From Plasmopara viticola (lineage: Eukaryota; Oomycota; Peronosporomycetes; Peronosporales; Peronosporaceae): a stretch of 61,147 nucleotides of DNA. The position numbers and the translations under genes were made by a program. The stretch lies in the NCBI GenBank assembly GCA_001695595.3, contig MBPM02000214.1, positions 1 through 61,147 on the forward strand, given 5' to 3'. Shown here one piece after another: positions 10,509 through 20,575 of the stretch; position 1 is the stretch's first letter, and every line of letters begins with the position of its first letter. A model generated the notes under the pieces. That model had not been told where the DNA came from. It saw only the letters and a list, made by a program, of their open reading frames with translations, and made no database searches.

Positions 10509-13077
10509 TGTTTTAAGCGCTCATCAATTTGAGCATCTGAACGTACTTGAGCTCCTCAGAAAGGACACCTCCAACCTTTTACCAAAAAAGAGAGCATTGA
10601 AACGTATGGTACACAATTAAGAAAGAATTTGCTATATGTAACACAAATGGTCCCTCCACTAGCTTCTCCTTGCTCCAACTCCAGCAAGAGAGAAATCCAT
10701 GCTTTACATTGTCTAATACCGACTAAAAAGGTCAACCGCTTCCAAATACGCCGCAACTCTATACTTAATTGCATGGTTCGCTGGTCATAACAGTGGTACA
10801 AAGGAACCACAGAGAAGACCTTGTGCGTAACAAGATATCGACAGACTGCCAGTAATTACATCGCTGTTAAACAGCCGATATGAAAAAGCGGTATCAAGAG
10901 TACCACAAGATGCGCATATCGCAGATCTCTCGATGCTTGTAGTGATTCGCTGTAGGTGATTATCGTGCCCGATCCACAAGCTGCTCACCGCAAATTAAGC
11001 CACACCCCTTAGTCTTGATACTGCCTCCGTAAACTATGGGTTAAGTGCAGCTTTTAAAGAATCGAATTCTATGTCAAATAAGCTGGCTGGAACAACATTC
11101 TTTTTGGGGATTACTATAAAGTCGTAAAACTATCTTTGTCGTAGCACAAACTACACGGCTTATCGTACCGTAAGGTGTCTGGTCCATACCGACCGGCCAA
11201 TGTATGTTTGGACAGGAGGCGAAAGACAAAAATTACAGCTTAGCTTTCTACCACGTTAGCGATTCATCATACAATCGTTTTTGTATCATCCTTCATAGTA
11301 GATTGTGACTTAGCACTATCGACGTCTAACACACCACACGTCCGACAAACGTGTGGCTAGGCTGCCACTCGATAAAAAGCAGAGCTTGCGACTCCAACGT
11401 GATCATGATGGGCGACACATGCCATCAATGACAGTATATAATTTCCGATATTAGCAATGAGTTATGGTAGCACAAGTCGTTGCGAGCATTACTTTGAGTA
11501 GTGACAGAATGGCAAGCGCCAGCGTGATGTTAAGTTGTACAGAAATTTAAGTTTTACGTATGGTGCAACACTCGAACGACAAATGGTGCAAGTGCTTTAT
11601 GGTTGGTCATTGAGCGGAGGCTTATCGAGCGACTTCGTTTCGTTGCAAGCTTTAACACCTTAGCGAAAACATGTTAAGTCCAGATGCGAGTAAGCAAGTT
11701 CTTACTAAAAGGCTAGCTTCAAGACATTTTATTTAAATGACTGCAATACTAAGCCGCAATGTTTTTCAAGCTTTACTGGCATCAATGCGAGCAAAAAAGT
11801 AGACATATTCAATCAACGACAGTGCTACGACGCAAGCTATTCTGATGCAGAATTTTTTTTAGCTTAGCGAACTCCAGAGTCTAGCAATGCATCGCCATCA
11901 AAAGTACTAGCTCGTCTGCTCGAGAATGTTGTCGTGCTTGAATTTCATCGACAAAAAGATCGACTGCTAGTTCCAACAGAACCAATTATGAGGCAAAGTT
12001 GAACCGAAGCGTGCTAAAAAAAATTTTTCACTATGGTATTGCTCAAACGCAGCTGCACTGATTTGATGCAATCAGTGCATGTATGAAGTCGCTCCCTTTT
12101 ACTGAGTGGTGAATGCAGACGGGAGCAAGCTTGACCATCACACGCACGACGAGGGACGACAAGATAGATGTCTGACGAAAGAAAAGTAGAACAGCTATGC
12201 GAACATTCGTATAATTAGGCTTTGCCTTCGCATAGGGATAAAGGCGAACGGAGATGCATGTAATCACTTTACTTTCCTTTTAAACAAAGGAAGAAGAATG
12301 GATGGTCTTCAACTGTGGTCTCTACTGCACACATTAACCGGCTGTGGATGATGCATTGTTCTACACAAACTAAATGATGAGTTTTAAAGAGCAAGTGTTA
12401 CCTTCATCATGATCTATTTGGACACTTCGAGCCTGGATAGCTTATTAAGGAAATTTATCCCTGACATTTGACGTACCAAGAAAAATGTTTTGTGAGGCAT
12501 GTTCTAATCTAAAATATTGCTTTTCGATCAACATATACAAACCATTTAGCAGACTTGAAAGTGCTGTTTTTGGGTCGATTTTCTATCGACAAGCTCCTTT
12601 AGCTACGTCACAATTAAATGTATAGTTTCTCACGGTAAACAAACGTACATCTTCTTACCTTACAACGGCCAAATTGTCGATCAGTATTGTAAACATCATG
12701 ACACGATATTCTGATGATTTGATCACGACTGTACGCGTAGATGACGCTGCTTAAACTCGTGCTTAATTCGTGCCTTTTCAACAAGATGTTAAAAGCGTCC
12801 GGTTTAAATGCACATGACTCAGAAGCATCAAATTGGTGCAAATGATAGTGAGCCTATATTTTTTATGATACGATCTCATTCCTCTTTATTTACAATTAAA
12901 ATGGAGTCTTCTATGAGGATTGCATTTGGCTTTTTTGTACTATCGTCACAGGGATAAGCATGTATGGTGCATTCTTCGACTCCAGCGTATTGCGCAAACT
13001 GCCTCACAAATCTATCTTACAAATGAATGGGGTGACAGGAATCCAGATAATGAAGCATTCAATTATCTGCTACAGTT
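10509..13077. repeat. gene-poor segment B, unit 1
   Basis: About 2.5 kb with no convincing gene. It recurs in units 2 and 3, at 40684-43031, inverted at 46533-48750, and in part at 59757-61147. Short frames kept in most copies lie on the minus strand at 12043-12267 and 12614-12841 (the latter includes HDVYNTDRQ and CKVRRCTFVYREKL). They are under 80 codons and have no recognisable domain, so I do not call them genes. Poly-A/T runs differ in length between copies. Confidence 0.6.
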
Positions 13078-13205
13078 TTAGCCAGCCCCTCGACTTCGTG
13101 ACAAACAATCACGCAGATCGAAAAGCGTGATAGACCAAGAGGGTCCTGCAACACCTTTTTTGCTGCGGAACGTTCGGCACCAGCTGCAGGACGTCTTGCA
13201 CCGGC

Positions 13206-14971
13206 TTACTGAGTAGTATTGATTAATAAACGATTTACTTGTTTCAAGCATACCACATGATCTAACCATGTACGATAGTAACAGTAACGCGAAGTAGCTT
13301 GCGAATTATGCAATTCATTACTTAAAATACCATATAATAATAAGATCACCACCGACACGTGGTTTTCCCCTTTGTTTGGCTTAAAGTAGTCTTTGAAGAA
13401 CTTCGGGTTCTTGGTCCACAACAACGGAAGCATGTGCAAATAGCCTTCCGGGTGTCTATGTTCATCGAGCGTCACACCTTCCGCGCCGCTTCTATCCAAA
13501 CACACGTGTTTCAGTGAGATCGACCCAGCAAACGAACACTTATATAACCCACCGTCCACGATAATGTGATTGAAGTCGCTATGGCAAACTTCCGGAGATG
13601 TTCGTATAGCCAAGAAATAGCAATATCATCTTTTCTTCCAGTGTAAACCCTCCTGACGAGAAGTCATCGAAGCTATAATCTTTCGACACCCATCTTTGGG
13701 TAAACGCCTTTGCTCTGGCCAACTGAGCTTGATGGTACAAAGAGCGCCTTAAAGGTTGCAGTATTGACCTGCTTGGAAAACGAAGTGCCTTACCAACCAG
13801 CTCGCCAAGTGTTGTGAGCGCATTAAACCGCGGCGCATTTGGAGCGTAGATTGGACTTGTGCTTGCCCCCAATATGCTGATACAAATCCGCCTCCAAGTA
13901 CATCCCATTGCTCTTGGGTCAAGCTGTCCACGAGCAGCTGTGCGTCTAGATCGTTGGATTGAAATTGTCTAATGTGAACGGATCGTGCTTGTCGACAAGG
14001 AACGTAATGTCGAGATCATCGAAGGCGCTTGCGATGGGCCCGAACAACAGCAATCCGTTATTCACAAAGTCAATATTCTCGATTTGCACAAAATTACCTT
14101 TGAAGCGATCGTGTTTTCGTCGGAAAAGATGAGATGCAATCGCAACAAGACTCGGTAGACCAACATTCATCACCATGCAAAGAGCATCGAGTCCCCGTTC
14201 TTATTTTTCCCACGATCGCATTTGAAGTCCTTCGCCAATTGCTGCTTCAGCTTTTGAGTTCTCGAATCCGTGGTACTGGGAACGTTCAAGAACGTGCGTT
14301 TAAACAACGTGGCAGCAATTGCTGCGTATAGAGAGGAAGTGTGGTCTTTGGCCGAAATCACCACCAGCACGTGGATTTCCCCTTCGTTTGGCTCAAATCT
14401 CTCCCCAAAGTTCGTAAAGTTCTTGATCCACAACGAACGGATCCTTGTGCGTAATGAATCCGTCGTATGACAAATAGTAGTCCGGGTAATAGCCAAAGGC
14501 TTTGCCACCGTATCCTTTGCCGTAACTATAGTAGTCATTGCCGTTGCCGTAGTTGTCATTGTCGTGGCCGTAGTGGTCGTTGCCGTGACCGTAGAAGTCG
14601 TTGCCGTGGCCGTGGTACTCATGGCTGTAGTCGTCGTAGTCCTTGCCGTATTTGCTGTAGCCGCTGCGTTCCTTGTGCACGAAGCTCTCGTGACTGTGGT
14701 CGTCAACCTTGCAGGCGTAAGCATCGTGGCCGTGTCCTTGTATCATAGTCGTCTTTGCCGTTGCTGTAGTCTGTTGACTCGGTGGCCTGGGATTTATCGT
14801 CTTTCAGGCGCCGACGATAGTGCAATGCCCATGTCGTGGTGTCTTTTGCGGTGGTCACAATCGCGCTAGGAGCCAAGGAGCGATTCCCGCTTGAGTATCT
14901 CGGGCATCAATCGATTGCAGGATGGAGGCACTGACGTCTAGGCTTAGCACTGCAAGCATATTAAACTGCAT
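13206..14971 (-). pseudogene. secreted HGY-rich / CRN-like chimeric pseudogene, unit 1 minus copy
   Basis: From ATG at 14971 it has a signal-peptide-like start (MQFNMLAVLS, then a small-residue region near ASILQSIDA). A 27-bp deletion relative to the plus copy removes the SYGDY segment and leaves the first frame stopping at 14855. The HGY-rich stretch (14746-14470) has YGHGND repeats and reads on through SYDGFITHKDPFVVDQELYE to TGA at 14393. The overlapping CRN frame carries FEPNEGEIHVLVV (about 14370), then SLYAAIAATLFKR. Further blocks follow at 14176-13946, 13908-13579 (EQWDVLGGGF) and 13613-13206. The last ends in a second similar motif, FKPNKGENHVSVV. At least four frame changes; not functional as read. 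Confidence 0.55.
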
Positions 14972-15545
14972 CTTGGCCGCGCAGTTGCTTGACTTAAATG
15001 GATGTATCTGCTGGCTGTCGAATGCTGAGAAGAAGGCGAAATGAAAAGTGAGAGAGCGAGAAATGATCAAATGCTGATTATTGATGTGTTCGCAGACGCT
15101 TTTATCATCAGTCTCTTTCAGTTTTTAAAGAAAGCTTTGTATATAAAGTGGCACGGCGAGAGAATTTGCTAGAGAATAAGTTTTCCGAGGTGTCAAGAAT
15201 GGGGACAGCCAGCTGATCATCTGTTTTACTTTTCTATGCAATCATAATTAAGGTACCCTTGTCAATCGGCTTTTAGAAATATGTCCTTCTCTTGCAAATT
15301 CTTTTGCATTGGCACTTCGGTCAATCGTCATATACAAAGCTCTCTCAAGATACTGAAAGAGACTCGAGAGTTATTACGCTTGCCGTACAGTTCGCAAGAG
15401 ATTCGCAAGAGACTATTCTTGCCGTGTCACATCAAATAGGAAGCGCTCTTAAGATATTGCGCTCTCTCGCTTTTCATTTGCCTTCTTCTCAGCAATCGAC
15501 GACTAGCAAATACATCCATTCAAGTCAAGCAACTGCGCGGCCAAG
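14972..15545. promoter_or_regulatory. divergent intergenic region, unit 1
   Basis: This region of 574 bp separates the two outward-reading start codons. Initiator-like TTTTCATTT boxes occur in mirror image at 15035-15048 and 15469-15480, about 65-75 bp upstream of each ATG. A TATATAAAG sequence lies at 15140-15148. Outside the mirrored ends, 15059-15459 is unique to the centre. Function is inferred from position and symmetry. Confidence 0.4.
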
Positions 15546-17071
15546 ATGCAGTTTAATATGCTTGCAGTGCTAAGCCTATACGTCAGTGCCTCCATCCTGC
15601 AATCGATTGATGCCCGAGGTGCTCCAGCGGGAATCGCTCCTTGGCTCCTTCGGGGACTACAGACACCACCCGCTTAAGCGCGATTGTGACCACCGCAAAA
15701 GACACCACGACATGGGCATTGCACTATCGTCGGCGCCTGAAAGACGATAAATCCCAGGCCACCGAGTCAACAGACTACAGCTACGGCAAAGACGACTATA
15801 ATCACAAAAACCACGGTCACGATGCTTACGCCTGCAAGGACGACGACCACAGCCACGAGAGCTTCGTGCACAAGGAACACAGCGGCTACAGCAAATACGG
15901 CAAGGACTACGACGACTACAGCCATGAGTACCACGGCCACGGCAACGACTTCTACGGCCACGGCAACGACCACTACGGCCACGACAATGACAACTACGGC
16001 AACGGCAATGACTACTATGGTTACAGCAAAGGATAAGGTCGCAAAGCCTTTGGCTATTACCCGGACTACTATTCGTCATACGACGGATTCATTACGCACA
16101 AGGATCCGTTCGTTGTGGATCAAGAACCCTACGAACTTTGGAGAGAGATTTGAGCCAAACGAAGGGGAAATCCACGTGCTGGTGGTGATTCCGGCCAAAG
16201 ACCACACTTCCTCTCTATACGCAGCAATTGCTGCCACGTTGTTTAAACGCACTTTCTTGAACGTTCCCAGTACCACGGATTCGAGAACTCAGAAGCTGAA
16301 GCAGCAATTGGTGAAGGACTTCAAATGTGATTGTGGGAAAAATTAGAACGGCGACTCGATGCTCTTTGCATGGTGATGAATGTTGATCTAGCGAGTCCTG
16401 TTGTGATTGCATCCCATCTCTTCCGACGAAAACACGATCGCTTCTAAGGTAATTTTGTGCAAATCGAGAATATTGACGTTGTGAATAACGGATTGCTGTT
16501 GTTCGGGCCGATCGCAAGCGCCTTCGGTGATCTCGACATTACGTTCCTTGTCGACAAGCACGATCTGTTCACATTAGACAATTTCAATCCAACGATCTAG
16601 ACGCACAGCTGCTCGTGGACAGCTTGACCCAAGAGCAATGGGATGTACTTGGAGGCGGATTTGTATCAGCATATTGGGGGGCAAGCACAAGTCCAATCTA
16701 CGCTCCAAATGCGCCGCGGTTTAATGCGCTCACAACACTTGGCGAGCTGGATGGTAAGGCACTTCGTTTTCCAAGCAGGTCAATACTGCAACCTTTAAGG
16801 CGCTGTTTGTACCATCAAGCTCAGTTGGCCAGAACAAAGGCGATTGCGCGAAGGATGGGTGTCGAAAGTTTTTTGCTTCGATGACTTCTCGTCAAAAGGT
16901 TTCACACTGGAAGAAAAGATGAAATTGCTATTCTTAGCAATACGAACATCTCCAGAAGTTTGCCACAGCGACTTCAATCACATTATCGTGGACGGTGGGT
17001 GATATAACTGTTCGTTTGCTGGGTCGATCTCATTGGAACACGTGTGGTTGAATGGAAGCCTGTGACGCTCG
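15546..17071 (+). pseudogene. secreted HGY-rich / CRN-like chimeric pseudogene, unit 1 plus copy
   Basis: From ATG at 15546 the signal-peptide-like frame stops after about 43 codons at 15675. The HGY-rich frame runs to TAA at 16034 because of a base change in the YGYGKGYGG region. The CRN frame (15822-16346) carries HVLVV at about 16175 and stops at TAG 16344, where the P1 copies have AAG. The EQWDVLGGGF block is at 16615-16884. The distal FKPNKGENHVSVV part, present in the minus copy, is missing: homology ends at 17071, where the sequence goes over to the ExoX-C-like neighbourhood. Confidence 0.55.
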
Positions 17072-17190
17072 TTCGTTCTAATCACCTGTATGATCTGATA
17101 TCCTGTTAGAGAAGAAGAGCCTCGATAATAACAGAATCTCGACAAGCAGCTAACAGGTTTCAGCTAAAGAGAAGACAAAAAAAACAGTAG

Positions 17191-17487
17191 TTAATTCTTA
17201 TGCCGTGACTTATCGTTGAATGATGGATATTTATTCTTGTAAGAAACATATTTAAACCTTCAATTGAAGTATTGCTTATCGTTTTCAACAATCCACTTAA
17301 CGGACTTGTTTTCATGTTTGACCCGACGCACGATATAGCTATCGTCTCCAGCTTGGAACTTGCTGTCTAAAAAGCGCCGGATATTCGAGTCTTCCAATTG
17401 TTCGTTGTATAACCATCGACAGTACGAGGCATTTTCCTTATAGACTTCCTCAGGAGATTTCCTTTAATATTTTCCAAATTCAGACAT
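17191..17487 (-). pseudogene. ExoX-C-like gene, early stop, unit 1
   Basis: From ATG 17487 to TAA 17191 (98 codons if read through). It begins MSEFGKY, then TAA, then RKSPEEVYKENASYCRWLYN. The FGKYxxKxxEEVYxxxxSYCRWL pattern is closer to the ExoX-C-like consensus than the intact short copies, so this may be nearer to the ancestral N-terminus. A second repeat follows at about 17370-17270. The codon-8 stop is shared by all three units. Confidence 0.55.
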
Positions 17488-17499
17488 TTTTTATAGTAT

Positions 17500-17820
17500 T
17501 GTATTGTATTACGTTATCGCGTTGCCAAGTTATGCACGTGCTAGGCTCAGTCTGGCTAGTCCACGGCATGGAGTGGTGTCCGCATACGTCGGATCTCGTT
17601 CGGCGGGCAGTGTAGCCAGCACCGAGGTCGTGAGGGTCTTCCATTATTTTGTTTAACTCTGACTTGGTAAGAGCCCAGGTGGCACCCTGGTGCTGGAGAC
17701 CGTCACGTCGAGGGTGAGACTCGTTAGAGACTCGCAGATGCCCGAGAGCACCTGCCCGAAGCGCGCGAGCATTTAGCCCCCGCGCTTGGAAGGAGGGCGT
17801 CACCCCAACCTTTTCCGAAG
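17500..17820 (-). mobile_element. LINE-derived short element with 15-bp target duplication, unit 1
   Basis: The 321-bp insert is flanked by CATTTTTTATAGTAT (17485-17499) and CATTTTTTGTAGTAT (17821-17835). Its 5' end (minus strand, TTCGGAAAAGGTTGGGG) and 3' region match the ends of the larger LINE fragment at 43032-44176, with the middle deleted. The 3' end has an ATACA-type tail. Copies without it (7726, 53613, 3284) show the empty site. It sits at the start codon of the ExoX-C-like gene, so it separates that gene from its former upstream region. Confidence 0.75.
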
Positions 17821-18277
17821 CATTTTTTGTAGTATATGTTATAGAAGATAATTCAGGATCACAATTTAATTAACTCACGACTGATTCATATTTGTAATTC
17901 TGTTACGAAAAGATACTGTAATTATTTTATCGCGTAGTGGTAGCTATTTGCTGACATTTATGTTACATCCAGATAAGAAAAGACCAACCACCTGACTTAA
18001 CAAATGTTGTGTTGATTTTCTGCGTCCGTAATTATGTTGATGATTCAAATTGGTATGGTTTTGTGCTTTAGTGTTTTCTACCCATTGATGCCCTAGGATG
18101 GGGCTTGTCAAAATTGATTTTTTTTTTTCTGTTTCTATTAGTGTAGGGATGGGGGTCAAGGAGTGTGTAAAGAGAGCTAAATAAGTTATAGTGCACATGT
18201 CGCTTTATCATCATATACTTTCATCGTGCATTGGACTCGTCTTCAGAAGACGTTCAAAATTCAGCTCACGATCTTAA

Positions 18278-20575
18278 ATGCAAAAGACTGCTTCCAACAC
18301 GGTAAATTTACTTGAGGACGACGCCACAACCGCTTCTATTGTAGGCTACACAACTGTTGAATCCAAAGATGGTCTTAACAGCAACAAATTTAACATTTGA
18401 ATGGTGTTTTGTAATTTGATCATACAGCATACGGCTAGACGACTTCACTCGACTATATGGTCTCGGTTGACCGTATTATACAGTCATCTATGGCCATGCT
18501 GTTTACAGTCGCTAATTTCAATGAATACTATACGTCACAGTAATCTTGACAACAATTGAGAATTAGACTTTATCTGCTGCTATGCAATTCCTTCTCAGTG
18601 CGAACAGACACGGAATTTGTTGTACTGCAAACCTTAAATTTTTTGACTAACTACCATCATCGAACTGCTCAAGTTTTGATCGGCGTTATCAGCTTTTATT
18701 GTGTCGAAACTACAGTCAGCAAGTCAGCGTCAAATATATGCTGTTTGCGTATTTCGCACGAACATATCAAATAGTTTGATAGTACTCACTCTAGGGCTAA
18801 TTTGCTTTGGGATACTTAGGATCGGTACTAGTCATGGGATTATGACTTTGAGTGATTTTAGAAAAGCTTGAATCGTCATTAGTCATGTCGAAGCTCAAAG
18901 TCCCGCCGGTGCGCATGGCGACTCCGGAACCCGGCTACACTGTGGCCCTACGGGGCTCAATGAGGCTATTTTGTCATTAAACTTTCTACGATCAAACAAT
19001 GAAACCGCAACGACATCTGACAAGCCACTTTGACAACGGGAAGGTCGACAAGGAGATCAACTTGTGGTGCGTGGGTGAGATGGAGGACATCGCAGCCAAG
19101 GGCGGCTCAGCGCTTGAGTTCATTTCCAACCTCTCGGGCACGATCGTTGCCTTGATTGTGTGCTGTTCTCACATGGACGAAACATTTTTTCTTGAATGTA
19201 ACGAAAAAACCAATGAAGATGTTTTGGAAAATAGCTCGCCCTGTACTCCAATTAGCCCTCCTGGCTATGTTCAATGCAATATAATAAAGCGATTTTTTGT
19301 TATGTTATCATGGTGTCATGGTCAACTTTCCATTAAAGTCGAAATGGTGCGCTGACTCTTGACGCCCAAAAGTCGTCCACGTCGTCATTATGCATTCTCT
19401 TGCCAACATATAGAAGACGCTTGTAACCATCGCTTACGACCACTGTATTCAGCACTCGAAGGCATCGATATTTGAGTTCAAAGAGCCGATGCGATACCAA
19501 TAGTCAATCGCTGATGAAACTAATAGTCTATTGGCTAGAAGGAAAACTGGGTCACAAACGATCGACCGATCAGATACTTAGCGTCATCCGATACACTCAA
19601 TTTGATGCGCGGTCAAAATCAGTGTGATCTAACCGTATCAAGATTATGGGAAGACCAAACATATATGACCAGGTGGGTGGCCCGATCCATTCCAACTACT
19701 AGCAACATACGATCGTATGAAGCACAATGTAATCGGCTTGATAGGTTCTCATTAATTGCGCAACTATGGCTCACGTATTAGTTGGAGTATGATCTACTTG
19801 CGTAGTAGGTCAGCCGCGTTCTATTCACAATTTTTATCATCCGTCAACAACCGCTTAAAGTCAGCAAGGTGTACGTGTCCAAACAGGCACAATAGTTATC
19901 AGACAAAGCATACAAGTATTTTGTGCTACACTCTAGCCGGTATAGCGCCCGATTCGCACCCACTTCTATAGAAGCTTCAGGTTGGGTGTTCATTTTGAAA
20001 AAAACGTAAGAAATTTAGAAAATAAAGGCTCAAGCATTCAAGTTCTATCAACCACACGATTGGCCAATGTTCTTGTGGTAAACAAATGTTTTGTCCCACA
20101 CAAACACCGTAAGCTACATGTCGACCCAGAGTTGAGCTTGGGCGGAAAACATGACCGCGCTCTACCTGCTATCGGGAGTAGTCAAGTCCCAATATAGTAA
20201 GGGGGCTTTTAGCGACACAGTAGCCAATTAGTCAATTGCGCACACCGCGCGCAGTCTAAAATAGACTTTGTCTCAGCGCACACCACCTATCCTACGACCT
20301 GTCAGGTCGGATCAACCAGCGGACCGAGCTTAAGGAATAAATGACGAGAACATAAAGAAAAGCTTCATTGAATTCCTTCCACGAAGCTTAGACCTTCTTC
20401 CCTGTCGGGGTTCAATGTGAGATTACAGCCTCGAAAAGTTTACAAGACCCGATATATTACACTGTTGTGGGCCTGAATACTCGAATTGTACCAATAGCGT
20501 CACACAAATGGAGAGATGCAGAACAAATTATAAGATGGTCTGGACAAAGCATCAAAGAAGGATTGTTGACGATGC
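18278..20575 (+). pseudogene. decayed unknown coding blocks, unit 1/2 junction
   Basis: Same order of blocks as 8209-10500. The MQKTASNTVNL frame from ATG 18278 stops after 40 codons. The MSKLKVPP block from ATG 18885 has lost one base near 18920. The DKEINLWCVGEMEDIAAKGG block is open at 19030-19140 and breaks where GGGGCAC has become GGGCAC. Later blocks match unit 1. No family recognised. Confidence 0.35.

Larger units (their letters stand above)
9011..19078. repeat. tandem unit 1 (about 10.07 kb)
   Basis: Measured from the marker GATGGAGGACATCGC to its next occurrence. It agrees with units 2 and 3 over its whole length apart from scattered substitutions and small indels, many in homopolymers. 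Just upstream of 9011 the sequence becomes a clearly more diverged relative, so the array edge lies at about 9000-9011. Private changes include a damaged stretch at 14732-14800 and a 1-bp loss in the MSKLKVPP block at about 18920. Confidence 0.9.

Noticed and set aside
12043..12267. 74-codon minus-strand frame in segment B
   Set aside because: No ATG-supported gene structure or domain; conservation between units only reflects recent duplication.
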